From Hymenopus coronatus (taxonomy: Eukaryota; Arthropoda; Insecta; Mantodea; Hymenopodidae), in the NCBI GenBank assembly GCA_030762935.1, contig CM060900.1:287913784-287977783 (forward strand): a DNA stretch of 64,000 bases. Reading direction: 5' to 3'. Each line of letters starts with the position of its first letter. Positions within the stretch are counted from its first letter, which is position 1. The notes beneath the pieces are model-generated. The model was not told the DNA's origin, ran no database searches, and worked only from the letters and a program-made list of their open reading frames with translations. This document shows positions 1-11,779 of the stretch, in pieces. Position numbers and translations under genes: made by a program.

Positions 1-1344
1 AATATTTCCAAAAAAACTTCAATGTTGCAGCTGTCAACGCTTGTCAATGAGTATGGCAAAGTTGCAAAACTGGTATTTGAAGCACTGGATGCAATAAAAA
101 CAACCGACAATCTGTTACAGATGCTAGTATTATCACACTTGTCTCTGTTTGGCAAGACTTACTACTTTCTAAAAACTATTCACTTTCTGTCGCTACTAAT
201 TTTGACTTCTGCTGAATGTAAAGCAATTAAATCTTTCCCTATCTCTTGTTAGCAACCGTAACACCCAGGATGAGTGCTGCACACTTCCACTCAGAGTAAT
301 CATAAAATGATGCTTTGTCTATGAAAATTTGCCAACCCACTGGAATGAAAATGCGGTCCAAGTTGTTAACGATTGTATCAATACCACCCTAAGTATAGCT
401 TCGGTTGCTGCCACCTTTGGCCATGTACACCATAAATATTGTGCTGCCACTGATACATTTTTTATGAAGCTACTTTTGCTATAATTTTTACATCCTTTTT
501 GCAACTATGCCTCCACCTATAAATAACTAACCAGACAAATGTGCCTCAGTTCATTGTTCAGAATCTTGTTTTGAGTTCTACATTGTTTTAGCTCCAGCAA
601 TCTCTGAAATATATTTCCAAATTAAACAAAATAAGAATTCAACCCTCCGTTGTCCATAGCACCCTATGAGACAGAATAGAGACTATTATGGCGAAGAAGC
701 AAAGCTATTACCTATAACTAGCACATTATATAAGACAAAATATAAATTACTTGAATATGAAAAGGAAAGAAATTACATTACTTTCTGGGTATAAAATACT
801 GCACACACTTTCTCCTCCTTAAAAAAGTAAACCTGAACACTTAATTTTGTATGTTCTCTACACCACTGAAACAAAAACTCCAGACTACTGTAACAGAAGA
901 GCTAGTGTTCCCTATCTATACTTGTAGGCAATTTCCTATATTGGTACTATAGAGGAAACACCTACCCAAAAAAACTATGTGATGAACAAAAAAAATTCAT
1001 AATCTTGATCCCATGGTTGTGAAAATGTGGATGAGTATTTTACATAACATTTGATGACCTTTTTGGAAATGTAATATTTAATAATTCTGAGAACATCCAT
1101 ATTAGAATGATTCAGATAGGTTTCCATCTTATTCCTGAAAATGAGAGTTGGAAATCAAGTTGTATCAATTGTCTCAGTTGACTTATAAGTAAGATTTACT
1201 GGGTCATCAGGAGTATGCAGAATTGCGGCTATCAGTTTAAGCAGTTCATACCATAGTATATGTGTGTCTGCAACTTGATTCACAAGGAAATAAATAGGCT
1301 TATTTAAGGTGTTAATATTGAAGGAGGCCACTGGTTTTTTATTT
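1..1344. other. Unassigned AT-rich sequence
   Basis: I see no gene, RNA or recognisable repeat here. A 76-codon open frame at 22-252 has no family resemblance that I can name. Short homopolymer runs occur, as is usual for AT-rich intronic or intergenic DNA. Confidence 0.5.
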
Positions 1345-1349
1345 GTTTA

Positions 1350-2165
1350 CATTTATGTAATACAGTATGGCATTAATTCTGGATTTTTTTTTGTGTTAAA
1401 TTAACTTTAAAATTTGAATATTGCATTATACTTCTATTTAGGATTCTTGTTGTCTGATAAAGTATACCCAGGAAGTGTTAGCATAATACAGTGCACAACC
1501 ATTTACCATAAATAGTAATAGTTGTAACATTTGATTTGCATTCAAAAAGTATTGAATTATCAATCTTCCTTATTTAGTTGAAATTAAGTAACAAGCAAAT
1601 TAATTGTAACTGGAGCTAATTTGGCCCTTAATTGGTTACTGTGCCTAACTTTGGATATTAAATTATTTTATAAATATACTATATATTTTTATTTCATGTT
1701 GTGGTCAAAATGAATATTGTTATTGTCATATCATAATAGAGGAGCTCAAAATTTGAAGAAATCTAATTTTGAGATTATGACATCATGAGCACCATAATCT
1801 TAAAAAAGTCAGATTTCCTCAATTTTGAGCCTAGTTATTGTAACAGGGCAGCAATAATTCCAATTTTAACATTGGACACAATATAAAATAAAAAATATAT
1901 AGTATATTCATAAAATATACTATTTTCTAAAGATGTGCCAAGGTAACAAATTAATAGCCAAATTAGCTTCAGTTTATGGTAAAAGGTTCAATACTATATA
2001 GTGGTAACACTTCTTGCCTATAATTTATCAGATAAGAATGATCCTGAATGAGAGTGGAATGCAATATTCAAATTTGAAAGTTTAACAAATTTGAAAGTAT
2101 TTTTAACAAATAAAGTGTACAGAAATAATGCCACAACTGTATTGCACAATTATCCATAGTGCACA
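1350..2165. repeat. Large imperfect inverted repeat (~800 bases) centred near 1785
   Basis: The left arm (about 1350-1783) and the reverse complement of the right arm (about 1787-2165) align along most of their length. Shared blocks include TTTGAATATTGCATT at the outer part, GAAGTGTTA, TTTACCATAAA, GAGCTAATTTGG against AAGCTAATTTGG, ATATACTATATATTTTT, and GAGCTCAAAATTTGAAGAAATCT against GGCTCAAAATTGAGGAAATCT near the centre. The left arm has an extra segment of roughly 100 bases (about 1520-1610). The arms are diverged, so this is an old fold-back element or two inverted copies of one element. No coding remnant is visible inside it. Confidence 0.75.
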
Positions 2166-2257
2166 CAAGCCCGGGTCTATCCTGGATGATGTATACAAAA
2201 CAAAATGAACACTTATTTACTTTGTATAATTATAAATGGTAGCAACCTCAAATAATT

Positions 2258-2456
2258 CCCAAGCGACCGCATGCGAGATTTGTGGTGAACAAAGGCTGGG
2301 GCGGGTTTTCTCCAGGTTCTCTGGTTTCCCTGCCATCGCATTCCACCGGTGCTCCATCTTCATTCATGTATCATCAGTTTCACCGTCTGCGGTGTCATAA
2401 GTACTTAAAGTGGGCATTAAACACTACCAAAAAAACTCAAATAAAAAAAATAAAGG
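2258..2456 (+). repeat. SINE, family B, 5'-truncated copy 1
   Basis: The body carries the same core as the copies at 25116 and 36129: CCCAAGCGACCGCATG, then GGCGGGTTTTCTCCAGG, then CATTCCACCGGTGCTCC, ending in AAACACTACC and an A-rich tail. The tRNA-like head, including the B box, is missing. Compared with the 25116 copy it has many C-to-T and G-to-A changes, so it is older. Confidence 0.8.
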
Positions 2457-2465
2457 AAAGGTTCA

Positions 2466-3914
2466 CGTTAATAACTAACTCTCAAACATCATGATTAGGT
2501 TATGTTAGCCACAAGAAACAACACACAGTAACATCTAGCAGGTATCAAAGTTTGAACATTGTACCTATTAGGTACCACATCTGTGTTATTAGCACTTTTC
2601 TGAAAATACAAGTGTTAACTAACAATGCCTTGGTTCCCATTCCTACTAAAAAGGGCCAAAACTAAATTTGAACTTTTCATAATTAAAATGTACACCAGTC
2701 GCATATTAAGAGACTTATTTTCATTATGCATAAGGATCACATAATGGTCAATCTTGCCTCTACACCCAAACATTTTAAGCTGCTTCAGTATAGCATTTTA
2801 TCTCCAATTCTCCAACACTTTCTTTAACAAATTTATGATACAGAACTTAAGTACATGGTAATACTATCCCCTTTCATATTTAAGGCATGCTTTTATTCAA
2901 TCAGTGAAAAAAGTGAGCTCTATATTTTCCTGCCAAATTTCAAGAGTTTTGCTAAATGTGTTTCAACATTACAATGAAGTTTATTTAATATCCAAAACTG
3001 AAATACAGGGCTGCTGAAATGTGCAGAAGTTCTAATTGAAAGGAATGTGATTATACTCCAAATATGAAACACACTCTTAATTATATATATAATCCAAATG
3101 ACAATCAGTAATGTCACATAACTGAAAGCAGGAATAATATTAGTATGTTTATGGACACTTATTTGTGTGAAACTCACATCACTAGAGCTTTTCCACACAT
3201 CATCTGATGTTTGCAAAAATAGGTTAATGGTTTTGCTGCCATTTTGAAAAAGTTAATTGGGGATGCAGTGAAGTTACTAGATCTACAGGAAAACTCTATG
3301 AAACCCACAGAATAGCAAAGACTCCCAACATTTCTGGGTTTAAAGATGAAAAACCAAATGGGATTAGAATTTGACATTTAAACCAAACCAACATATTTAA
3401 ACAAGAAAAACCAGTTTAACTAACACAGTAAGCCATAATCCACTGTTTCATTCACAGATTGGTTCGCATCCCTCTAACATCAATAAAATGCAAAAAAGAA
3501 AACCTTTGTATGCATCATGTTGCTGAGCTAAATGTTCCCAACATCAGCTTTATTAACACATTAATTAGTAACCACAAGACACAGAAGAGGCTGAAAGAGA
3601 TCACTTTAAATTAAATATACTAACCAAAATTGAAATATATTAATTCTCTTTCATCCAAAGATATTTTTAGGAAATTGAGAAGATATTCAAGGAATTCAAG
3701 ATAAAATTGACACAGTAAAATAAACATAGCATCAGGAGCCTATTGAACCAGTTACTCTGGTAACAACCAAATGATTGTCAAGATTGTTATAAAATAAATA
3801 TTCATTAGAAGAACCAAAAGAAATTTGGAGGTCAGGATTAAAGAACATTTGAGGAATGTCAAATTCAAGTATATGGCCTAGTCTGCTTTTGATCATTAAA
3901 TCACAACATAAAAC
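2466..3914. other. Unassigned AT-rich sequence
   Basis: No gene, RNA or repeat that I recognise. The two overlapping minus-strand open frames at 2920-3377 look like chance frames, because they have low-complexity composition and no family motif. Confidence 0.5.
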
Positions 3915-3930
3915 AGGGCTAAAATTAGTG

Positions 3931-4214
3931 AAATGAAATGGAGTTTTACTTATGGATGCTCTTTAACGGCTGTGGTTCTCAGCCTCCCATTCTATATTGG
4001 GCATGAAAGACTGCTTAGTTTTGCTCACAGACCTATCAGGCTTGAGGTTCTTTTACATGCCATAAATCTACGACATGGGACCAGCGGCTTTACTTCCCTT
4101 TCGAAGGAAGCCATGCTAAGGATTTATACGCCCGAAAAAATCCATTGTCCTCTGCCAGGTTTGAACCCACGATCTTGAGTATATGAAGTTAGCATGGTAA
4201 CCATAACACCACGG
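3931..4214 (-). repeat. tRNA-derived SINE, family A, complete copy with 16-base target duplication
   Basis: Read on the minus strand, it starts with a tRNA-like head: an A-box-like GTGGTGTTATGGTTA is followed by a B box GTGGGTTCAAACC. A ~200-base unique body follows. The 16-base sequence AGGGCTAAAATTAGTG flanks it directly on both sides (3915-3930 and 4215-4230), which marks target-primed insertion. Two more copies of the family lie at 25531 and 60237. I infer that it moved using a LINE's machinery, as SINEs do, but I cannot name the partner. Confidence 0.88.
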
Positions 4215-4230
4215 AGGGCTAAAATTAGTG

Positions 4231-7200
4231 CAACATGTAAGGAAGCCATTAGAACTAAGCACTCAAAAGAACACCTTTATCTTAAAATCAGAAGTTTGTG
4301 AATTTTGAAATCTCTGCCATTGAAAACTTCATCAGATTAATGAGAACAGCAACACAACACCATAATGGATCATACCATCCACATGAACACCAACTGAAGC
4401 AGGAAACGCATGGGTAAAATGTTCCCATAAACTAGTCTTAATAAATACAAGTGAGAAAAAAATGTTTAAAAAGCAGATTTATTTGAATGTAAGTTATGAC
4501 AACATTTATGATAAAATACCTTATTTTGCTTTTTTTTGTACTTTGCACTTATGTTGTTCTATTCTGCCATTCTATGAATACGGCAAAATTACTTTTTTTT
4601 TTAATTAGTGACTGTCAGAAAAAATAAGTGTTTCCAATTTCCTGGTTACTTAATTTAACACTTATTTGGCAGTAATAATTGAATTCTTTTTTCCAACCTA
4701 CCTGTTGTCCTGCGGTGGATTTCACTTTATACAGGAAATACACTGAGGTGTTCAAATTTAAATTTATTGCTAACCTGATTTGTTGTAAATGTTGACCAAT
4801 TTAAAACTTTATTAAGAAATTTCGGGCAGCATCTTTGTTACATTAAAAAAGAAATGGGTTCACATTTCACAATATGCTGATTGTTGATAAAAACATATTG
4901 AGCTAAAAACTCAATGCTTAGCAAATGTATTGACAACTACACATCCTTTCACAATTTGACACCATACTGAAGGCAAGTGGGCATATAAATCCAAAACTGA
5001 ACAAATTTGTTAAAGAGCTTGAAAGTAAATATTGTTCCAACAAATAGAAACATTTATGTAAAGCATGCAAAAAAATCTGTAGCTATGAGAAGTTAAATTT
5101 TGTAACATAACATACTGGAACAACTAGACTGGTTTTCACTGAAGCGAAGACAACCAACCAAAAGAAAGTGCAGTTTTTACATTTAAGCAATCAGCTCTTT
5201 CAAGAGATTGGTGAAAAGCATTCCAAGAGGCAGGCATCCCTTAAAGAAAATTTACAAATAAATCTTTGATGCCATAACCAAAGAAGACATAACAGTTCAC
5301 TCTGTGCAAGCAGTGGATAAACACATGACAGCAGGGATTCTCTCTCTTCCTTGTATAATGTGTCATTTTATAATGTTGGGAACAGAAAGCACCACAAGCC
5401 ACTGAATGGTATGTTTATGCCTACCTAGGAGAAGCCTTTGTTATTTATAAAAAGTAGCAGAATAAGTGTTTAGTTTGCAGCAAAGTTTTGGACTCAGAAA
5501 ATTTAATTTACAATATGTGAAAGCTTTTCGTAACTTAATTCTTAATTCCATTGGAGATACAAAGTGATTACAATGGTATTAATAACAATGGCACTAATCT
5601 TGGAGCTTGTTGTTTTATTATGTTAATACTTAAATAATTGTCTTTTTTTTTTTTGCAATTATTTATGTTAAAAAACCAATTACCACCAAACCTATGAAAA
5701 CATGTACATGTTCCTATCCCAAGTACAAATACTAATGCAAGAAACATAGTAGAGCAATTGTTCTATCAATCATAAACCTATAATAGGCGCATTAACCTAT
5801 AAAAAGCAGATTAGTATTTCATATGCAAAATATTGCATATAGCCACAGCACTGAAGGAATTATCTGTTCTTGTATTCCATGCAGTGGTCACGCAGTGCAC
5901 TGAACGCAACTTGCAGGAGCATTGAGCAAATTTTCTCTGCTTGCTTTATTCAAAGGGGTAACCAAGCCCCTAGCCTAGCTGCGCAGACCAGATAAAGTGT
6001 CATAATATGAAGAAGTCTGGTGGATTGCAAGAAGCTCTCTAGGTCACGTGCAATATATTGTTTGTAATGGGAAAACTGTGAAATGAAAACAGGTAGAATT
6101 ACATCATAAGGATACCTGAGTAGGAAATAATTGCGACAACACATTCTTTATGATCGTCAGCATCTATGCACAGGGATTAGACCTTGGATGTCCTGTTGGA
6201 AGTTGAATAAAATCACTTCATTACCTAGATGGAATTTCATCCCACAACTGAGCAAAACAGAAGTAAATATTATCATTGAACTTGAATATTGCATACCTGC
6301 ATTTAAAATGTTTTACAAACAGGATGTAAGCATCACAGAGAGCATAATTCAGCTTTAATGCCGTTTTGTCAGTTTCTTCTCAGTGATTTCATGTATAATT
6401 TCTCCTTTTTACTTTAATGCACAAAGTCGTCAACAAGAATTATAAAAAGGGTTTGTTAAGGTGTGTCTGGAGTAAAGTGGTCCAAATGCTGAATTAAAAA
6501 TGAAAAATATGCTGGGTTTGATTCTAGGCTGATGAAGCTTTTCTTATTCCCCACCTTAAAGAGCCTAGAAATATGAAAGCGATACTGCATATGTGTTAAT
6601 CGAGAAGTACAATTTTAATGTACAACTCAAATTTAAGCAGTCGTAATAGAAGGTCAAAGTGGTAATATTACCTAAGGCAGTATGTAAATAAATAAAAACA
6701 AACAAATATATAAAATGATTTAGCAGAAATAAAAAAATGCGATACTAGATTTTCAGAGATGGTATGTACAGTATAAAAATAAAATAAACGTGGAATTACA
6801 TACCCGTGTTCCTCTTCAGTAAACTATATTCAAGACATTAAGTAAACATTTTCTATCATTATTTGTGGTATACTGAGATAAACAGATAAGATATGTATAT
6901 TAATATGTGCACCACAGGAGAGTGCTTCCTGAAATCATTTATAAACAAATCTAAAATTAGAATCAATTATTACTTATGATCTTTATGTTATAACACTTTT
7001 GCAAAATTGTTTTTGTACCCTGTTGGAGTGGTGTTTCAGTCTGAAATTACAGATTTGAAAAATTAACTTAATCTATATTTTAGCACTGCCTTTTGATGCT
7101 AATAAAACATGTACCAAATAGCCATAAGAATGAAATTGGTGTTCTCATTACCTTTGTTAGATAAGAAGGGAAACTAAATACTGAAAGAACTGTGTTAGGG

Positions 7201-7740
7201 TTTAGCTTCATCTTGCCTTTATTCTCATGGAAACAATTTTTCGCATAATACACTGAGTAGAGCGTGTGATATTTTGATGGCAGAAATGTGTTATGTCTCA
7301 GAGCAGCTGACGACTTACTCAATAATTCTAGTTTATGTATTAGGAACCTAAAATAAATTACCATTAGCTTCTTAGTGACCGAGGAAACCCACGAGAATAA
7401 ATCAGAATGAATTTGGAACACAAATGTTACAATTTATTCTTACTGATGGAAAGTGATCTCGGAATCATATTTCCGGTGGTTGGTACAGATATGCAGCATA
7501 GAAGTGCACAATGTTAATTATTAAACCCTAATACCCTTAAACCACCTCACTTTTAAAGCCTTTTAAGCATACTGAACATATGGCAAAAAGCATGTTTGCC
7601 CTTCACCTACCAATGTGTGAGAGGTCTCAATTAGCAACAACACACCAGCACCAGCGGTGAGATTAGGTAATATAATTCCAAGGTCTTTGGGGGTAACCAA
7701 TTGGTGACCCCTGCACAAAACAGTCCATATGAATTGAATC
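4231..7740. other. Unassigned AT-rich sequence
   Basis: About 3.5 kb with no gene that I can support. Short runs of T occur at 4526, 4594 and 5643. The 113-codon minus-strand frame at 7080-7421 is the longest here. It has no initiation context or family motif that I recognise, and I treat it as chance. Confidence 0.45.
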
Positions 7741-7744
7741 CATG

Positions 7745-8380
7745 CTTATAGCAATGTATGCGTATCACTAGTATGAAGATGTGTTGAAATGCATTCAAAA
7801 TTATGTTAGGGGAAAGAAAATATAGATTTCCATTAATAAGACAATGGATGCAGTTGGTAGGCATACAGCCAACGTAATCAGTTATGGAGTGTGCTTATAT
7901 TAAAGAGGAGTACCTTATTCCATCTACATTTACTTGAGATACTTGAAAAAGCAATTTTTCAAGTCATTTATTACAGCCTTAAATAGCCTATGGCCAGAGT
8001 ATCATGATATTCTATTGGTCAAAGCAGCTACAAACTTAGAAGTCTTATTTCTTGCAATATGTCAAATAATTTGTCTTGCACACTACTTTCATGTTGCTGA
8101 GGAGGTGCCCAGTTTCTTCCCCAAAATATACTGATTTTCAATACTAAGAAGATTTTGGTTGAAGTTGCAACCTGTGTGCAGACATTCAAAAACCTCACAC
8201 TCTATTTTTGCCCTACCTCCACAACCAATTCTAATGAGATGGGGAACTTGGATTGCTGCTGTTTTACACTATGCAATATACTTAGAGATAGGTGAAGCCT
8301 ATCTATGGTCACAATATATTTCTGTCCACAAGTTACATATTTTCTCTGGTAACAAAATTTGCTATGCCTTGGAAATTGCA
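7745..8380 (+). pseudogene. hAT-superfamily transposase relic, central domain
   Basis: hAT transposases cut and paste DNA using an RNase H-like catalytic core. Plus-strand translation, with frameshifts, gives the family's usual order. First is a DETTD-like segment (ISINKTMDAVGRHTANVI, about 7813-7875). Next is a segment around LWPEYHDILLVKAATNL leading to ICLAHYFHVAEEV (about 7995-8100), which corresponds to the conserved C-LAH-HR-AEE stretch. Last is LPPQPILMRWGTWI (about 8213-8255). Several stops and shifts interrupt it, and neither the BED finger nor the C-terminal dimerisation region is present. The fragment runs into an oppositely oriented hAT fragment near 8400. The copy at 63760 is close in sequence. 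It is certainly inactive. Confidence 0.82.
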
Positions 8381-8399
8381 CCTGCACACTCAATTTAAG

Positions 8400-9324
8400 A
8401 TCCCCAACAAGTAATGATCAGGAAATTTGGAAGGGGCAGGCCAGTGGTTTCTCTGTAGGCAACAACACGACTCAGAGCTTTCAGTAGAATCTTCTTCAGA
8501 ACAGATGAATTGATTTGCGATGTTACATTTGTTCCTTATGTATTTACAAACCCTGTGAAGGGCTTGACCCAAGCATGTCACATGCTTCAACTTAGAAAAC
8601 AAAAGGTTTCAATTGGTTAACAGCTAAAACCATGTATGGAGCCTGGCACATAAACACAAGTTTTTCAAACTCTATACCAGTAGGCCAGAGTTTTCGGCAG
8701 AAGTCCACATTGATTAAATTACTGTACTGGCATAGGCTTTCTGCAGCTCATACAATTTTAAACAACATGGACTTAACTTTCTCCTCTGCTAAGGGAAAAA
8801 CTAAATGTTCAAAACATACCATTCCATTGAGTCTATGGTTTCATCCATGAAGATTTCCACATCACAATCAGACACTTTCTCCTCGATTCTTTGTATGTTT
8901 TTTTGGCAAACAAGCGTGGTGTAGTTTTTTCTTAAAATTCCTTCATCGGACGTTGACATCTTCATGTATTTTTCAAGAAATCCCTTGAAGGCTGGACAGT
9001 TCACCATACTGAGTGGAATCCTGCTTGTCTAAGAGCTGCACACAAATAAATATTTAATTTCTTCAAAATGTTGCTCTTTGAAGAACTCTGTTGAAACACA
9101 TTTTGTAGCAGAGGTTGGCGCAATTTGTTTGCTTGAAGAGTCATATGCATTTGATGCTTAGAGCTGGAAATGTGTTGTTTGATGCGATCTCACTGGTGTT
9201 TTTCATCTAACAAAATTCCTGAATCAGAAATAGTACATCTCATAACAGTTCCATTAGTGTCTATGAAATCTTGTTTGAATTCCTCAGCCAGAACAATAAA
9301 TCAGACACTGGACACCTTTGGCAT
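8400..9324 (-). pseudogene. hAT-superfamily transposase relic, N-terminal half with BED-like finger
   Basis: On the minus strand the first plausible Met is at 9322-9324. It is followed, with breaks, by a BED-like DNA-binding remnant (DRIKQHISSSKHQMH, near 9140-9180). The hAT segment AFKGFLEKYMKMSTSDEGIL comes next (near 8935-8995), then the active-site region VEIFMDETIDSMEWYVLNI (near 8800-8860). After more frameshifts come APYMVLAVNQLK and KHVTCLGQALHRV (to about 8570). It ends near 8400, at the point equivalent to the LPPQP segment of the facing fragment at 7745-8380. That fragment belongs to a related but different copy. Internal stops show that it is dead. A Tc1-like scrap abuts its 5' end. 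Confidence 0.82.
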
Positions 9325-9329
9325 GGTAA

Positions 9330-9562
9330 ATTCTAGTGGTACATTCGTTATTAATGTAACAATGAACTAACACCAGCTCACTTGCTCCATTGTGATAAAA
9401 CACACCTTGCAAGTATCCCCAAAAATTTTCCATAGGGTTTAAATCTGGGCTACGCGCAGGCCAGGGCAAGATATCAATATAACTCAATGAGACTGTCACA
9501 CATCTCACTCTTGCACCCACTTGCTCACTTGCTGTCCACATTCCCTTATAACACTGCAACAA
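9330..9562 (-). pseudogene. Tc1-like transposase C-terminal fragment
   Basis: The minus-strand frame contains ILPWPARSPDLNPMENFWG, the hallmark of Tc1/mariner DDE transposases just before the last catalytic residue (the E of ENFWG). About 30 residues follow before similarity is lost at the hAT start near 9324. Upstream (9565-9780) I can see no convincing transposase, so only the 3' part is left. Inverted repeats were not found. Confidence 0.8.
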
Positions 9563-10046
9563 TTATCAGAATGTTCTCATTCATGCTAGAACTGCAGTCT
9601 CAGAATTTCTAATAGTTTTCAAGCAGAACACAGTCTCAATTCTCAGAACTATGTGGGTGCAGTTACTGCCATCTCTACGTGGCCAGCCCCACCTCCACAT
9701 GAACAGTGATTTCTCTCACAGTAACAAACTCACATTCATGAACAGCATGCTACTGATCCTGGTGGGATAGATTCACTCATTGTCAATTGCATTATTGTGG
9801 GCTCTTTATAGCGGTAAAGCAAGAGAAAGAGGTTTCTTGAACATACAATTATTTTATATTGTTGCAGGTGTGCTTTCAACTCCCACACAGTATTTACTGA
9901 AAGAGGTAGGCTTACTATTCACATTTACACAACAAGCTGAGGAGACGTTATTAAAGTTAAATATTTTATATTGATCAGAAATATTATAGAATAAATTGGA
10001 ATGAAACTTAAAAGGAAAAAGGGGATTATGGACATGGTTGGGGGAA

Positions 10047-10257
10047 AAGGGATAAAGGCCCCCCAAAAGAAAAAGGTGCATAAAAAAATGCCACTTTTTG
10101 CAACTAGAAACAAAATTTCACAGCGTGATATCTTTCTGAACAGCTTTAATTTACCCTAAGAAGAAAGGTATGCACCTAAAAATCCTAATAAAGGTACCGC
10201 CCCCCAAAAGAAAATTTAATTTACCTTAAGAAAAAGTGTGTACCTAAAAATTCTAAT
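10047..10257. repeat. Short direct repeats, ~70-base period
   Basis: The block CCCCCCAAAAGAAAA occurs at about 10060 and 10201. The block AATTTACC(C/T)TAAGAA with AAAAAT(C/T)CTAAT after it occurs at about 10149 and 10218. This is a small tandem duplication of about 70 bases with some divergence. No coding content is visible, and the flanking 9565-10046 has none either. Confidence 0.6.
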
Positions 10258-10509
10258 CCTGATGATCACACTACATGCAAATGTATGCTGAATGGTTGAG
10301 CACTTTCTTGCATATATTATTTTAAATGTCAGGCTAAAGAATGATTTTTATTAGTAATATTAAATATTTATTCATAATACAGAACATTTTAATATGCATA
10401 CAAAATATTTTATTGCTCCTTTTTGTTTGTAACAGGGACATTTGTCACCTCAATAGAGGAGGAAAATGAACAAAGCAGTAATATTCAGTAAGAATGATAA
10501 TGGAGACTA

Positions 10510-11770
10510 GATTCTGTTTCTATATTCCCAGAAGCTGATTATACATTGTTTTCTAGCAAATCTCCTACTGAGTGCTTTGAGCTTATGTTTGATGAAGAAG
10601 TGATTCAGTTTCTGATTTTGGAATCTGTGAAATATGCAGTGTTTGAAAATTGTGATGACCCTAAAATATCAACAGAAGAATTAAAAAAGCTATACTTATT
10701 CTTTCCAGTTACTACAATGTTCATGGTAAAAGGTTTTATTGGAAGGCCCAAGAAAATTTGCATAACCACATTGTGCTTAAGGTTATGATAAGAGGCTGCT
10801 TTTTGTAAATTTTCCATTCCTTTCACTGTGCAGGTAACACTACATTGCATGTGAATGACAAGATATGGAAATTGTGGGAGTTGAATAAAAGATTCATCTC
10901 AGACTTCTGGCCAGAGCAGAATATCAATTTTGATGAAAAGCACAGTGTAGTATTATGGAAGACATAACTGCAAACATTTCATCTGTGGTAAGCCTATTCA
11001 TTTGGTTATCAAGTCTGGTGCTTGAATACTGCCTCAGGCTGGATGTTGAAGTCTATCAAGGGAAAAATCCACGTGAAAATGAAGAATATGAGGAATACTT
11101 TGGAAAGTGTGCAGCTCCAATGGTACAGATGCTCAGTGGCCTCCCTGCTCTTTCTCTTCACTTGCCCTTCCAATTGTATTTTGACAACCTATTTACTTGA
11201 ATACAACTATCAGTTCATCTAAATGCCTGTGGATAAAATCTGAAACAATTTGAGAGATCAGAATTCCAAAAGATTGTTCTCTTGTGCCTTCAAAGGAAAT
11301 GAAACAGGTACATGGTGCCTATGATATGATGAAGAAATCTGATGGCATAAGTATTGTTCGCTGGGCAGATAACTATTTAGTTACCACAGAATCTACATAT
11401 GGCAGTGTTGAGCCACTTTCTCTGGTATATAGATATTCCCAAAAAGAAAAATGTAAAGAACAGGTTTGGGTCGATCGACCAGCTGTGTTTGCAGCCTACC
11501 ATGCACAAATACATGGAACTGATGGAATGGATCAAATATGTCATACTCCAGAATTGGAATAAGCGCAAAGAAATGGTTGTGGTCTCTCTTCATTTGGTTG
11601 CTAGATGTATCAGTTCACAACTCATGGCTACTTCTAAAGAAGTCCGGAAATAATATTTCACATTTGGAGTTTGGTCACTCTATTGTCATCATCAGGAAGA
11701 GGTCCAATCATATCAAGATTCAGCTTTGCAGCATTAGTGATGAAATCTGCCTTGATGGAAACAACCACTT
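10510..11770 (+). pseudogene. piggyBac-like (DDE_Tnp_1_7) transposase relic
   Basis: piggyBac transposases cut and paste DNA at TTAA. Plus-strand translation shows PTECFELMFDEEVIQFL (about 10565-10615), the typical start of the N-terminal domain (S/T-P-x-E-x-F-x-x-F-F-D-D). A decayed middle follows: [10 protein letters not shown], then a segment corresponding to the family's LYFDNLFT near 11165. A long clean stretch at 11284-11562 contains KKSDGISIVRWADNYLV, STYGSVEPLS and GTDGMDQ, the conserved GVDxxDQ motif. Frameshifts and stops break the frame many times. The mid-domain looks PGBD3-like and differs from the two relics at 26182-29496. Terminal repeats were not found. Confidence 0.85.
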
Positions 11771-11779
11771 GTAACACTG

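Noticed and set aside
7080..7421. 113-codon minus-strand open frame
   Set aside because: No family motif, no splice or promoter context, and AT-rich composition; a frame of this length is expected by chance somewhere in 64 kb.
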